From: Ensifer sp. USDA 6670
GTDB lineage: Bacteria > Pseudomonadota > Alphaproteobacteria > Rhizobiales > Rhizobiaceae
Reading direction: 5' to 3'
Assembly: GCA_000421085.1 (NCBI GenBank)
Contig: ATWE01000008.1
Coordinates: forward strand, 242,031 to 306,030
Length of the DNA stretch: 64,000 bases
Shown: positions 22,131 to 31,908 of the stretch, piece after piece
Position numbering within the stretch: position 1 is the stretch's first letter
Layout of the letters: the number at the start of each line of letters is the position of its first letter
Translations under genes and position numbers: made by a program
Notes under the pieces: model-generated
The model's input: the letters and a program-made list of their open reading frames with translations, nothing else
What the model was told of the DNA's origin: nothing
Databases searched by the model: none

Positions 22131-23275
22131 CGATGGAGGCGAATGAAATTCGCGTATCCGAGAGCGTGCCGGTCGAGACAGGGCAGCGCCGCGGTACGCG
22201 GCCCATGGCGCCCGGCGACATTCCGGCGGTCGGACGACTTTTTTACAGGATTTTCCGGAGGCACCATCAGGCATCCCACGATGACCTCGAACGTTATCTC
22301 GAGACCGTCTTCTTCGGCAGCCCCCACTATTCTCCGGAACTCGGAAGCGTCGTGCATGAGAACGGTGCGGCCGGCATAGACAGCGCCATCCTCTCGGTGC
22401 CGATGGCGTTCATGGTCAATGGCCGCCCGACCATGGCCCGTCTTCTCTGCGCCTTCATGGCGGACGGCAAGGCGGGAGCCGTTGGAGCGGCGCGTCTCGC
22501 GCGTACCATGCGGGCGGCTCGCCAGGACATGTGCTTCTCCGACAATGCTTCCCCGGTCAGCGCCGACCATTGGGTTGCGGGAGGTGGCATCGTCCTGCCG
22601 ATCCAGAGCCTCGAATGGCAGCGTTCGTTTTTGCCGCTGACCGCCGCGGCGCTCCTTGCGGGCAGTCACTTTCCGATGGCGCGCTCGCGTGTTGTCGTCG
22701 GCGTCTTTAGAATGATTGACCGTGCGCTGCGCCGGTTGCGGCCCTCCATGCGGCCCAAGGCTGAGGGCGAATGCAGGATCGAGGCAGCGGGCGTCGAGAC
22801 CTTCCTCGAATGCGCGAGCCCGATGCTGGAGCGCTTCGCGATCCGCCCGGCCTGGTCGCGAGCCGAATTCGATTGGCTCGTGCGCGTCGCTTCGATGAAC
22901 CGGAGCCTCGGGACGCTCCAGTGCAGGAAAGTCGTTCTGGCGGACGGCCGCGCGATCGGCGCCTTTCTTTTCTTCGGCAAGCGAGGTGACGTGGCTACTG
23001 TGCTCAATCTCGTCTGCGAAGAGGGGTGCGAACGCGATGTCGCCGCGGCGATGTTCGCCCAGCTCGATGCGGAAAGCTACGCGCTCGCCGTCGGTATGGC
23101 TCAGCCCTTCCTGATGAACGCGATCTCGCGCCAGCGGTGGCTGTCATTCCGGCACCGCGGCTACTTCTGCATGGTGACCCGCCATGCGGACCTCAAGGAA
23201 GCGGCCGAGCGCAACGACATCTATATCGGCGGCCTCGCCTCCGAGACCTGGAGCCGGCTGCTGACGGATTTTTAG
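22127..23275 (+). CDS. GNAT-like protein, paralogue of the 18750 product
   Basis: The start at 22127 overlaps the flippase stop (ATGA). The 382-residue protein has the same plan as the product encoded at 18750-19871: a 'MAPGDIPAVGRLFYRIFRR' opening, a 'SPELGSVVHENG' segment, 'CFSDNASPVSADHW', and an ending 'GLASETWSRLL'. A GNAT fold is inferred from the opening and overall pattern only. Coupling to the flippase suggests a role in exopolysaccharide modification or export. Confidence 0.72.
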   Translation: MTMEANEIRVSESVPVETGQRRGTRPMAPGDIPAVGRLFYRIFRRHHQASHDDLERYLETVFFGSPHYSPELGSVVHENGAAGIDSAILSVPMAFMVNGRPTMARLLCAFMADGKAGAVGAARLARTMRAARQDMCFSDNASPVSADHWVAGGGIVLPIQSLEWQRSFLPLTAAALLAGSHFPMARSRVVVGVFRMIDRALRRLRPSMRPKAEGECRIEAAGVETFLECASPMLERFAIRPAWSRAEFDWLVRVASMNRSLGTLQCRKVVLADGRAIGAFLFFGKRGDVATVLNLVCEEGCERDVAAAMFAQLDAESYALAVGMAQPFLMNAISRQRWLSFRHRGYFCMVTRHADLKEAAERNDIYIGGLASETWSRLLTDF

Positions 23276-23281
23276 GCGGGC

Positions 23282-23603
23282 TTAAATTTCAGGGCCGACC
23301 GCGACGGAGGGCGCCGGGGCAAGCAGCTCCGACAGAACATTGGTGTCGAGAATGATCACCCGGAGAAATCCGGTAGGTCGCGGATGGCCTCGCGGGGGGT
23401 AGCTCAAGCTCAACGCCTCCGAGCGGCGCGATGCGGGAGCGGATTGCAGCCGCGAGGTTTGCCGGTCCGCTTTTGCCGGTCGACAACGCGGCGCGAAGGA
23501 TGTCCCGCGCTTCGTCCTCCATCGAACGCCCATGCGCGGCGGCACGAATGCGCAGACGCTTCTTAAGTCCGTCATCGAGGTTGCGGATCGTCATGCTCGC
23601 CAT
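23282..23603 (-). pseudogene. Broken FitAB/VapBC-type toxin-antitoxin pair
   Basis: The antitoxin starts at 23603 (MASMTIRNLDDGLKKRLRIR) with an Arc-type ribbon-helix-helix and SMEDEARDIL, as in FitA. Its frame is lost at a run of six C near 23395. One extra C would restore a normal end, LPPREAIRDLPDFSG, whose TGA overlaps the GTG of a PIN-domain toxin (VIILDTNVLSELL). The toxin stops after about 18 residues, so no active toxin is made. Both genes are remnants. Confidence 0.8.
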
Positions 23604-23769
23604 GCGGCTTCCTTTCTTCATTGATGGCAATTTAATCATTGATTGCAGCGCCGGCAACACAGCCCACGAGCAATCTGGAGCCGGTTGCCGACCGATTTTG
23701 GTTGGATGTCTTGCCGGCAATCAATCGGGATTGTATGAGCGAGGCCTGTTCTGGCGCAGTCGATGGGAA

Positions 23770-24678
23770 ATGCCGATGGCAACTGCGGTTCTGTTTGAAG
23801 GCCTGTCAGCGTTCCCGCCCACACCCGCCGATGTGGACGGCAAGGTTTCGGAAGAGGCGCTTTCGCGACTGCTCGAGCGTATCCGCCTGGCACGCGCGGA
23901 CTCTATCGGATTGCTCGGCAGCACAGGCGCTTACGCATTTCTCTCGCGCGGTGAACGGCGAAGAGCAGTGGAAATCGCTGTCGAATGCGTGGGAGGCAGA
24001 GTTCCCCTCATCGTCGGCGTCGGCGCACTCAGGACCGACGAGGCTCAGGCGCTCGCGCGCGACGCCGAGGAGGCCGGGGCCGATGGCCTGTTATTGGCTC
24101 CCGTATCCTACACCCCTCTGACCGAGGAGGAAGTTTACCAGCACTTCGTGGCCGTAGCGGGTGCATCCGGCCTGCCGCTCTGCATCTACAACAATCCGGG
24201 CACGACCAAGTTCGTCTTCAGCGAAGAACTGATCGTACGGCTCTCGCAGGTGCCGAATATTGCCGCAGTGAAGATGCCGTTGCCCGCCGACGGCGATTTC
24301 GGGGGTGAGATCGCTCGACTGCGTGCGAACACGCCTGCAGCTTTTGCTATCGGCTACAGTGGCGATTGGGGCGCAGCAGACGCCCTCCTGTCGGGTGCCG
24401 ATGCGTGGTTCAGCGTCGTGGGCGGCCTCTTGCCTGCACCCGCATCGAAACTCGCACGGGCGGCGAAGGCGGGCGAACGCGCGGAAGCGCATCGGATCGA
24501 CACCGCATTTCAACCATTATGGGCACTGTTTAAGGAGTTCGGCAGTTTCCGCGTGATGTACGCCATCGGGAGCGTTCTGGGGCTCTTTCAGGCATTGCCC
24601 CCGCGGCCGATTTTGCCGCTCGGACCCGGTGACAATGTACGGGTAGAACAAGCTGTTCAGAAACTGATCGACTTTTAA
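23770..24678 (+). CDS. DapA-family (dihydrodipicolinate synthase/NAL-like) lyase
   Basis: The 302-residue TIM-barrel aldolase starts at 23770 or 23776 (MPMATAV). It shows the family Lys168 (AAVKMP) for the Schiff base, Tyr in LCIYNNPGTTKF, and LLGSTGAYAFLSRGER in place of the usual GTTGE. Real DapA proteins keep TTGE, so the substrate is probably not aspartate semialdehyde. A LysE-type exporter gene lies convergent downstream. This and the broken toxin-antitoxin pair separate two halves of the polysaccharide locus. Confidence 0.88.
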   Translation: MPMATAVLFEGLSAFPPTPADVDGKVSEEALSRLLERIRLARADSIGLLGSTGAYAFLSRGERRRAVEIAVECVGGRVPLIVGVGALRTDEAQALARDAEEAGADGLLLAPVSYTPLTEEEVYQHFVAVAGASGLPLCIYNNPGTTKFVFSEELIVRLSQVPNIAAVKMPLPADGDFGGEIARLRANTPAAFAIGYSGDWGAADALLSGADAWFSVVGGLLPAPASKLARAAKAGERAEAHRIDTAFQPLWALFKEFGSFRVMYAIGSVLGLFQALPPRPILPLGPGDNVRVEQAVQKLIDF

Positions 24679-24697
24679 GTGCTCCAGCCGGTGCTGG

Positions 24698-25354
24698 TCA
24701 TCGCTGAAGGGCGGGTGCGTCTGGAGAAAGCAGCAACCGTATGCCCAGCGCGACCATGATGCTGCCTGCAATGCGCTGCTGCCACGCCACAAAGGCACTG
24801 CTGTGCGACAACCAATTGCTGAATGCGCCCGAGGTGAGGGCCACCGCACCAAGGACCAGCAGCCCGGTGGCTTTCATCGTCACTCCGAGGATGAGGAATT
24901 GCAGGGCGGGCGATCCGGCGGACGGCTGCACGAACTGCGGAACGATCGCCAGCATAAAGAGAAGCGACGTCGGGTTCGTCAGATTGCAGATCATTCCCTG
25001 CCTGAAGGGGCCGAGAAGCGATGGTGACGTGGCGCCGCCCGTCGCTTCGCGCAGGAAGATCTTACTGCCGGCGGTGAAGAAACGCACCCCGACATAAATC
25101 AGATAGACCGCTCCGATAAATTGCATGGCTTTGTAGAGGAGCGGCGAGGACGCAACGACCGTGGCAAGGCCCATGGCAAGCAAGGGTATCTGGACAAAAC
25201 CCGCCGCGACGCATCCGGTAGCGGTTGCAAGCGCAGCCTGTCGCCCTTGGCCGATACCGCGGCTGATGACAAGCATCATGTCCGGACCGACTCCGGACAA
25301 TTGATAGGCGAGCACGGCGCCCAGAAACGCGGCATAGGTGGTCAGGTCGGGCAT
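24698..25354 (-). CDS. LysE/RhtB family amino-acid exporter
   Basis: The 218-residue protein has six hydrophobic segments and the family pattern VGPDMMLVISRGIGQGRQAALATATG near residue 22, then NLTNPTSLLFMLAIVPQFV. The family exports amino acids or homoserine-type compounds. It is convergent with the DapA-like gene, 20 bp apart. Confidence 0.9.
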   Translation of the reverse strand: MPDLTTYAAFLGAVLAYQLSGVGPDMMLVISRGIGQGRQAALATATGCVAAGFVQIPLLAMGLATVVASSPLLYKAMQFIGAVYLIYVGVRFFTAGSKIFLREATGGATSPSLLGPFRQGMICNLTNPTSLLFMLAIVPQFVQPSAGSPALQFLILGVTMKATGLLVLGAVALTSGAFSNWLSHSSAFVAWQQRIAGSIMVALGIRLLLSPDAPALQR

Positions 25355-25557
25355 TCCTCAGAAACTGTGGAAGCAGGTCGAAGTTCCCCAGCGGAAGCGA
25401 GCACAGGACTCTAGAGGAGCTTCGGCCTGCCCAAAAGGTTACCGCCCGAACACTTCCACTTAACCGAATATTCACCCTGCCGGCCCTAAATCTGCATGGG
25501 GAAGTTGCTTATGCGGCAATAAGCACCTTGGTGGCTCCAGGGGATGGGGAAAAGCGG

Positions 25558-27174
25558 ATGTATCGGCGCAGCGAGCCCGAGGGACTGGGATTACGCCTTG
25601 AAAGGCCACATCAGCGCCTTCGCTCGGGCGGAGGGTCGTTGCTCGACCTCGTGCCCGCGGTAACGGAAGAGCCCGCCGCTCGCGAAGAGACTCCCGCCGA
25701 GGCAGAGGATAGCACCTCCGCCCGCGTGGTGGATATTCCCGTCCCCGCCCATCAGGCGCGCGCTCTTGAGGAGCAGCCTTCCTCCGTCGCGGATTTCTTC
25801 CCGCAACTCCACCTCCTGGGCAGCATCGGGATCAATGACCTCGTTGCGTGGCTGCGCAACGGCACCCGCTGGATCGTGCTCGCGCTCGTCCTGTCGGTTG
25901 CCGCCGCCTTCGCCTATGCCGTGACGGCGACGCCGCGATATGCCGTCTATACCGATCTCGTGGTGGACCCCTCCAATCTCAACGTCGTCAGCGACGACGT
26001 CTTTACGACCAATCCGCAGCGCGACGCCCAATTGCTCGAGGTCGAAAGCAAGCTCCGGATACTGACCTCGCGCAACGTCCTCCAACGCGTCATCGACGAG
26101 CTGCGGCTGGCGGACGACCCGGAATTCGCAAGGCCGACATTTCTCGACTGGCTGAAGACGCTCATCGCACCGCGGGACGCCGAGGCGGACAAGGAATTGG
26201 CGGCCATGCGCGCCTTGTCCGAGAGGGTCGAGGCGCGCCGGGAGGAACGCTCCTTCGTCGTGATCCTGAAGGTGTGGAGCGAGGAACCGGCCAAGGCAAT
26301 CGCCCTCTCGGACGCGATCGTCGAGGCATTCGAGGCGGAACTCTTTCAGTCGGCCGCCGAGAGCGCCGGCCGGGTGGCGCAGAACCTGAATGCACGCCTC
26401 GATGAGCTGCGGCGCAACGTCACCGAAGCGGAGAAGAGGGTCGAGGATTTCCGGCGCGAGAACGGCCTGCAATCCACCAATGGCGAGCTCGTCAGCAACC
26501 AGCTTTCGAGCGAGCTCAACACCCAGGTTCTCGACGGTCAGCAGCGTTTCATCCAGGCGGAAACACGTTACAGGCAGATGAGTGCGGCCGTTGCCGAGGG
26601 CCAGACCGCCAGCGCCTCGGTGTTCGAGTCGGCCAATATGACCAATCTGCGCCAGCAGTATAACGCCTTGCAGCAGCAGATCGGCTCCATGCAGCTCACT
26701 TATGGAGAGCGGCATCCGAGGCTCGTTGCCGCGCGCTCAGAGCGCACCACGCTGGAAGCCGCGATGAAGGATGAAGCCCGCCGCATTCTGGAGCGCGCGA
26801 AGGCCGACTTCGACCGGGAGCAAAGGGCGCTCGATGCGCTCCGCGGCAAGGCGGATGACGAAAAGTCGAACGTCTTCACCGATAATCAGGCCCAGGTGCA
26901 GCTTCGCGATCTCGAACGCGACGCGCGCAGCAAGGCGGCGATCTACGAAACCCATTTGGCACGCGCGCAGCAGATCACCGAACGTCAGCAAATCGACACC
27001 ACGAACATCCGCGTGATCTCGCGTGCCCTGCCGCCCAATGCGCGAAGCTGGCCCCCGCGGACCTTGATCCTGTTGATTGGCGGCGCCGTTCTGGGTCTCG
27101 CAATCGGCATCGCCGCGGCACTTGCTCTCGGGCTTTGGAAATTCCTTCGCGGCAAGACCCACGTGGCCGCCTGA
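25558..27174 (+). CDS. Polysaccharide co-polymerase (Wzz/GumC-like) without kinase domain
   Basis: The protein of about 538 residues (ATG at 25558 after GGGGAAAAGCGG) has a disordered N-terminus, a first membrane segment near residues 105-125, a large periplasmic region with long coiled coil, and a second membrane segment near the C-terminus (LILLIGGAVLGLAIGIAAALALG). This is the plan of the chain-length regulators of Wzy-dependent polysaccharides. There is no BY-kinase domain, so it is of the PCP type without built-in tyrosine kinase. The polymerase gene follows 12 bp later. Confidence 0.87.
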   Translation: MYRRSEPEGLGLRLERPHQRLRSGGGSLLDLVPAVTEEPAAREETPAEAEDSTSARVVDIPVPAHQARALEEQPSSVADFFPQLHLLGSIGINDLVAWLRNGTRWIVLALVLSVAAAFAYAVTATPRYAVYTDLVVDPSNLNVVSDDVFTTNPQRDAQLLEVESKLRILTSRNVLQRVIDELRLADDPEFARPTFLDWLKTLIAPRDAEADKELAAMRALSERVEARREERSFVVILKVWSEEPAKAIALSDAIVEAFEAELFQSAAESAGRVAQNLNARLDELRRNVTEAEKRVEDFRRENGLQSTNGELVSNQLSSELNTQVLDGQQRFIQAETRYRQMSAAVAEGQTASASVFESANMTNLRQQYNALQQQIGSMQLTYGERHPRLVAARSERTTLEAAMKDEARRILERAKADFDREQRALDALRGKADDEKSNVFTDNQAQVQLRDLERDARSKAAIYETHLARAQQITERQQIDTTNIRVISRALPPNARSWPPRTLILLIGGAVLGLAIGIAAALALGLWKFLRGKTHVAA

Positions 27175-27186
27175 GGAGCCCGGGAG

Positions 27187-28518
27187 ATGGATCGCGCGGG
27201 CTACGGAGAGGTCGAGCCGACGAATGCGGTGAAGGCGCGTGTCGGCACGGTGCTGTTCATGGCGATCTTCCTGTTCTTCTGGATCTCCATCAATCCATTC
27301 GTGGATCTGACGGGTGAGGCGGTGCTGGACCCCTCCGCCGGCAATTCCAACCGGCTAAACCAGATCATCTCGCTCCTGCTTTTCGCCGGCATGCTCGGCT
27401 ACGGCCTGGTCCACCCTTTGCGGGAAACGATCCTGCAGCCGCATTCGCTGCTGGCGATCCTCTTTTCCTGGTTCATCTTCGTTTCTCTGGTTTCGGCGCA
27501 TCCGCTGCTCGGCATCAAGGGCGCGATCCTAGCGGTGATGGTCACCGTCAATGCCAGCATCTATCTGTTGTTGCCCGCTTCGGAACGCCACTTCGCCAAG
27601 ATGCTCGGCAGCGGCATCCTCATCATGCTCGCCGTCGCCTATTACGGCATCGTCTTCAAGCCGCTGCTCGCGATCCATCAGGCCTCAGAACTGCGCGAGC
27701 CGATGAATGCCGGCCTGTGGCGCGGCCACTTTCCCCACAAGAACAGCGCCGCGGCTGCGATGGTGATCGCAGCCTTCATCGGCCTTTACGTCATGAACAC
27801 CTGGTCGCGGTTTGCGGGGGTCGCGATCGTCGCGCTGTCCTTCGTCTTCCTCGTCAATACCGGGGGCAAGACGTCGACCGCTATGCTGCCGGCCATTTTG
27901 CTGCTCGCGCTCATATTCGAGAAGGTGCGCTTCCTCCGCCTCCCGATTGCCGTCGGCGGCGTCGGCCTCTTCAATCTGTTCGCGGTGGGCTCCGCCGTCT
28001 TCGCCCCGCTCGGCGAATTCATCAGCGGGCTCGGCATCGATGCGACCTTTACCAATCGCGCAGATATCTGGCGTTTCGCCTTCGGCGCGCTCGCCGAACA
28101 GCCTCTCACGGGCTATGGCTTCAAGGCCTTCTGGCAGACGGAAGAACTGGTCTATAGCGGCGGCTCTGTCGAGACCTGGGCCGTCGCTGCCGCCAACGGT
28201 CACAATTCCTATCTCGACATTGCCCTGATGACCGGCTTCCCGGGCCTCGCCCTGACCCTGATCTGGATCCTTTTCCTGCCGCTTAGAAACATCGCCCGCA
28301 TCGCTCCGGAGCGGGAGCATTCGCATCTGACGAGGCTGTTCGTCCGCATATGGCTCTACACGATCTTCAACGCCGGACTCGAAAGTCTCTTCTTCGAGGG
28401 GGGGAGCCTTCTGTGGTTCACATTCATGGTCGCGCTCTATGGGCTGTCGTTGCAGTCGAGCGCGGAACTGGCGGCTGCTCCTGTACGCGCTCGTCAGCGG
28501 AGGGTAGCGCATGCTTGA
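27187..28518 (+). CDS. O-antigen ligase/Wzy-like polymerase
   Basis: The 443-residue membrane protein has about ten hydrophobic segments and a large periplasmic loop with HKNSAAAAM and later NGHNSYLDIALMTGFPGLALTLIW, the Wzy_C/O-antigen ligase signature. It should polymerise repeat units at the periplasmic side. It ends inside the start of the deacetylase gene (8-bp overlap). Confidence 0.88.
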   Translation: MDRAGYGEVEPTNAVKARVGTVLFMAIFLFFWISINPFVDLTGEAVLDPSAGNSNRLNQIISLLLFAGMLGYGLVHPLRETILQPHSLLAILFSWFIFVSLVSAHPLLGIKGAILAVMVTVNASIYLLLPASERHFAKMLGSGILIMLAVAYYGIVFKPLLAIHQASELREPMNAGLWRGHFPHKNSAAAAMVIAAFIGLYVMNTWSRFAGVAIVALSFVFLVNTGGKTSTAMLPAILLLALIFEKVRFLRLPIAVGGVGLFNLFAVGSAVFAPLGEFISGLGIDATFTNRADIWRFAFGALAEQPLTGYGFKAFWQTEELVYSGGSVETWAVAAANGHNSYLDIALMTGFPGLALTLIWILFLPLRNIARIAPEREHSHLTRLFVRIWLYTIFNAGLESLFFEGGSLLWFTFMVALYGLSLQSSAELAAAPVRARQRRVAHA

Positions 28519-29266
28519 GAAGCTGAGTGGGCTCGGTCCGCTCGTCGACAGGCTGGCGAACCGGGCGATCTGGAAGCTGGGGCGGGCTCGGCGTCCTTTG
28601 CAAGCCGACATTCCCCTCGTCTCCTTCACCTTCGACGATGTCCCCGACAGCGCACTTGGCGCGGGCGCAGCCATCCTCGAGAAATATGGAGCCCGCGGAA
28701 CCTTCTATATAGCGGGTGGGCTTGCCGGGCAGGTGGAGCCGGATCGAAGGCTGATCACGCCCGAAGGGTGCAGCGAGTTGCTCGCCCGCGGGCACGAAAT
28801 CGGCTGTCACACCTTCGCCCACCGAAGATTGCGGGACATTGCCGGCCTTAGCACCGATCTCGACCGCAATGCCGAGTACCTGAAGCATGTCGGCGTTTCC
28901 CCGGCTGCATCGAATTTTGCTTTCCCCTACAACGCTGCCTGGCCGTTGGCACGAGCCGAACTCCGCCGCCGCTACCGAACCTGCCGGGCAGGGGGCGAGG
29001 CTATCAACCGCGGTGCCGTCGACCCGATGATGCTCAAGGGCGTCGAGATACGCCAGCCGGAGGATGGGGCGCGCGCGCTGACGCGCTGGATAGACGATGT
29101 CGCCGAGCGTCCCGGCTGGCTGATCTTCTTCACTCACGACATCGCCGCGCAGCCCACAAGCTACGGCTGCACCCCCGACACCTTCGACCATCTGGTCCGC
29201 TATGCCGTCGAGAAGGGATGTTGCATCCTTCCCGTCGACAGCGCCGCTGACCGGATTGGCTGGTGA
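28511..29266 (+). CDS. Polysaccharide deacetylase
   Basis: The 251-residue protein has the NodB-homology domain: the TFDDVPDSA motif near residue 40, and the metal-binding His pair in GCHTFAHRRL (residues 97-106). It ends with FFTHDI. Family members remove N- or O-acetyl groups from glycans. It shows no signal peptide, so it may act on cytoplasmic lipid-linked sugar precursors. It sits inside the polysaccharide operon. Confidence 0.9.
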   Translation: MLEKLSGLGPLVDRLANRAIWKLGRARRPLQADIPLVSFTFDDVPDSALGAGAAILEKYGARGTFYIAGGLAGQVEPDRRLITPEGCSELLARGHEIGCHTFAHRRLRDIAGLSTDLDRNAEYLKHVGVSPAASNFAFPYNAAWPLARAELRRRYRTCRAGGEAINRGAVDPMMLKGVEIRQPEDGARALTRWIDDVAERPGWLIFFTHDIAAQPTSYGCTPDTFDHLVRYAVEKGCCILPVDSAADRIGW

Positions 29267-29276
29267 GGAGGCTCTG

Positions 29277-30506
29277 ATGACCGGAAAGCGCCTTCTTGCG
29301 ATCAACAACTATTTCTACCGCCGCGGCGGAGCGGAGGCGGTCTTCTTCGACCATATGAGCATGTTCGGCGAGATCGGCTGGGACATCGTTCCCTTCGCCA
29401 TGCAGCACGAACTCAACGAATCCTCGCCCTGGTCGGATTATTTCGTCTCGGAGATAGAATACGGCCGCCGCACCGGTCTCCTGCGGAAGGCCGTACAGGC
29501 GGCGAGCGTCATCTATTCGCTCGAGGCGCAGCGCAATCTCGGCCGGCTCATCGAACGCGCCCGCCCTTCGGTCGCCCATGCGCATAACGTCTATCACCAC
29601 CTGTCGCCGGCGATCTTCTCGACACTGAAGGCCGCCGGCATTCCGCTGGTGATGACGGTCCACGACCTGAAGCTCGCCTGCCCCTCCTACAAGATGCTGC
29701 GGGACGGCAGGGTATGCGAGGACTGCCGCGGGGGGAGGGTCTACAACGTCCTGCGTCATCGCTGCGTGAAAGGCTCGGCCCCTCTGAGCGCGGTGGTACT
29801 CGCGGAAACGGTGCTGCACCGCTTGCTCGGGCTCTACCGCGACAAGGTGGACCGGCTGGTCGTGCCAAGCCGCTTCTATCTGGAAAAGCTCGCCGAATGG
29901 GGCTGGCCGCGCGAGAAGATGGTTCACATCGCCAACTTCGTCGACATCACGGCTCTTTCCGGTGATTGGCAGGAGGGCGATTATTTCGCCTTTGCCGGCC
30001 GGTTGGCGCCGGAAAAGGGCCTCACGACCCTCATCAGGGCGGCAGCCTTGTCGAACCAGCGGCTGGTCATCGCCGGCACCGGCCCGGAAGAGCAGACCCT
30101 TCGCCGCCTCGCGGTCGAACTCAAGGCGGACGTGACCTTCGCCGGCTATCTCTCGGGCGAAAAGCTGCACAGGCTGATCGGCCAGTCCCGCGCGCTCGTG
30201 CTGCCGTCGGAATGGTACGAAAACGCGCCGATCAGCGTGCTCGAAACCTACGCGCTCAAGCGCCCGGTGATCGGAGCGGCGATCGGCGGGATTCCGGAAA
30301 TGGTCAAGGAAGGCGAGACCGGTCTGCTTGCGGCTCCGGGGGATGCCGGGGACCTCGCCAGAGCCCTGCGTGAAATGGCCGCCCATTCGCCCGCGGAACG
30401 CGCCCGCATGGGGGCGGCCGCCCGGTCCTGGGTCGCGAGCGAATTCTCCGCCGCCGCCTACCGCGAGAGGACGCTCGATCTTTATGGGGCAATCGGCGCA
30501 GCCTGA
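29277..30506 (+). CDS. Glycosyltransferase family 4 protein
   Basis: The start at 29277 follows GAGGAGG. The 409-residue protein has a GT-B fold with the N-terminal NNYFYRRGGAEAVF, an HNVYHH segment, and C-terminal FAGRLAPEKG and EWYENAPISVLETYALKRPV (the EX7E motif region). It has two close Cys in CEDCRGGRV. It transfers a sugar from a nucleotide donor to a lipid-linked acceptor in the cytoplasm. The sugar is unknown. Confidence 0.92.
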   Translation: MTGKRLLAINNYFYRRGGAEAVFFDHMSMFGEIGWDIVPFAMQHELNESSPWSDYFVSEIEYGRRTGLLRKAVQAASVIYSLEAQRNLGRLIERARPSVAHAHNVYHHLSPAIFSTLKAAGIPLVMTVHDLKLACPSYKMLRDGRVCEDCRGGRVYNVLRHRCVKGSAPLSAVVLAETVLHRLLGLYRDKVDRLVVPSRFYLEKLAEWGWPREKMVHIANFVDITALSGDWQEGDYFAFAGRLAPEKGLTTLIRAAALSNQRLVIAGTGPEEQTLRRLAVELKADVTFAGYLSGEKLHRLIGQSRALVLPSEWYENAPISVLETYALKRPVIGAAIGGIPEMVKEGETGLLAAPGDAGDLARALREMAAHSPAERARMGAAARSWVASEFSAAAYRERTLDLYGAIGAA

Positions 30507-30518
30507 GGCTTCTCCTCC

Positions 30519-30627
30519 GGTCCTCATTCCCGTGCTCGTCCAGGCCATTTCGCAGCGATCGCCTATCACCGTCTGATTCTTGGTCAGACCTTTACGAATC
30601 TAATGACCTTCTTACCGGGATGGTAAG
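30519..30627. repeat. Truncated intergenic repeat and small dyad before the second GT4 gene
   Basis: Bases 30519-30545 (ggtcctcattcccgtgctcgtccagg) resemble the start of the three-hairpin repeat at 18650. At 30611-30627 a 6-bp inverted repeat CTTACC-gggat-GGTAAG occurs just upstream of the GT4 gene at 30679. The rest of 30507-30678 is a probable promoter region. Confidence 0.35.
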
Positions 30628-30678
30628 TGTTCTGCTCGTAAAAGATGCGAACTGGGTTATCGCTGGGGCGCAACAACC

Positions 30679-31908
30679 ATGAGCAGAAGATCGGGAGTGT
30701 CCCGAGATCGACCTTCGGCAGGGCCGGATGTCCCGGCAATGCCGGGCGGGGCAACCGCGAGCATGCCTGCAAGCGTTTATCGTGAACTGCCGATCGAGCG
30801 CCGCCACGTCATGATGCTGGGGCTTCGTGGCATTCCGAACGTTCAGGGCGGCGTCGAAAAGCACGTGGAGATGCTCGCAGCCAGGCTGATCGCGCATGGT
30901 TGGAATGTCGAGGTGGTCGGACGCCGGCGCTATCTTCCGGTTCCTGCGCCTCAATTCTGGAATGGAATTCGCGTCACCCCCCTCTGGTCCCCAGGTATGA
31001 TGGCGCTAGAGGCCATCGTCCATACCTTCCTGGGCGTGTGCTACGCGGCGCTGCGTCGCCCGGATATCCTGCACATCCACGCCGTCGGCCCGGCGCTCCT
31101 GGTGCCGCTCGCCCGGCTGATGCGCCTGAACGTCGTCGTGACCCACCACGGCTACGACTACGACCGACAGAAATGGGGGGCTTTCGCCAGGAGGATGTTG
31201 CGAGCGGGTGAACGCATGGGCATGCGGCTCGCGCAAGGCCGCATCGCAATTTCCAGGGATATCGCCGACACGATGGGCGAACGCTATGGCGTACCGGTGT
31301 CTTTGGTGCCGAACGGCGTCACCGTTTCGCGCCCCAGCGGCGAAACCGGCATTCTCGGCGAATTCCGTCTGACGCGACGGCGCTATATCCTGCTTGCGGC
31401 GCGGCTTGTTCCGGAGAAGCGGCATGTAGATCTCATCCACGCATATGCAAAACTTGGAAACACCGGATTCGATCTCGTGCTTGCGGGCGGTGCGGAATTC
31501 GCGGGCGCCTACGAAGAGGAAGTACGGGCGCTGGCCAGCCGCGTGCCGGGCGTCGTCCTGACAGGATTCCAGACCGGCGATCGCCTGGCGGAACTCTTCG
31601 CCAATGCGGCGCTCTTCGTCCTGCCGTCGAGCCACGAGGGCATGCCGATCGCGCTTCTGGAGGCGATGGCCCACGGCCTCCCGGTCCTGGCAAGCGACAT
31701 CGTTGCCAACCGGCAGCTCGGCCTGCCCGCCGGCGATTATTTTCCGCTGGGGAACGTCGACGCGCTTGCCTCTGCCCTCGCCGAGAAGATCGCCAATCCC
31801 CCCGACGAACAGCAGGCGCTCGCGCAGATCGAGCGCGTCGAAGCCGTCTATAGCTGGTCGAGCGTGGCACTGAAGACGCTCGACGTCTACCGGGCGGTGA
31901 CGAAATGA
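30679..31908 (+). CDS. Glycosyltransferase family 4 protein
   Basis: The 409-residue protein has an N-terminal MMLGLRGIPNVQGGVEKHVEMLAARL segment with the GGVEKH phosphate-binding turn, HILHIHAVGP-like DILHIHAVGP, THHGYDYDR, and C-terminal LLAARLVPEKRHVDLI and SSHEGMPIALLEAMAHGLPV. It belongs to the same locus as the other GT4 but is preceded by its own 172-bp gap. The next gene overlaps it by ATGA. Confidence 0.92.
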   Translation: MSRRSGVSRDRPSAGPDVPAMPGGATASMPASVYRELPIERRHVMMLGLRGIPNVQGGVEKHVEMLAARLIAHGWNVEVVGRRRYLPVPAPQFWNGIRVTPLWSPGMMALEAIVHTFLGVCYAALRRPDILHIHAVGPALLVPLARLMRLNVVVTHHGYDYDRQKWGAFARRMLRAGERMGMRLAQGRIAISRDIADTMGERYGVPVSLVPNGVTVSRPSGETGILGEFRLTRRRYILLAARLVPEKRHVDLIHAYAKLGNTGFDLVLAGGAEFAGAYEEEVRALASRVPGVVLTGFQTGDRLAELFANAALFVLPSSHEGMPIALLEAMAHGLPVLASDIVANRQLGLPAGDYFPLGNVDALASALAEKIANPPDEQQALAQIERVEAVYSWSSVALKTLDVYRAVTK

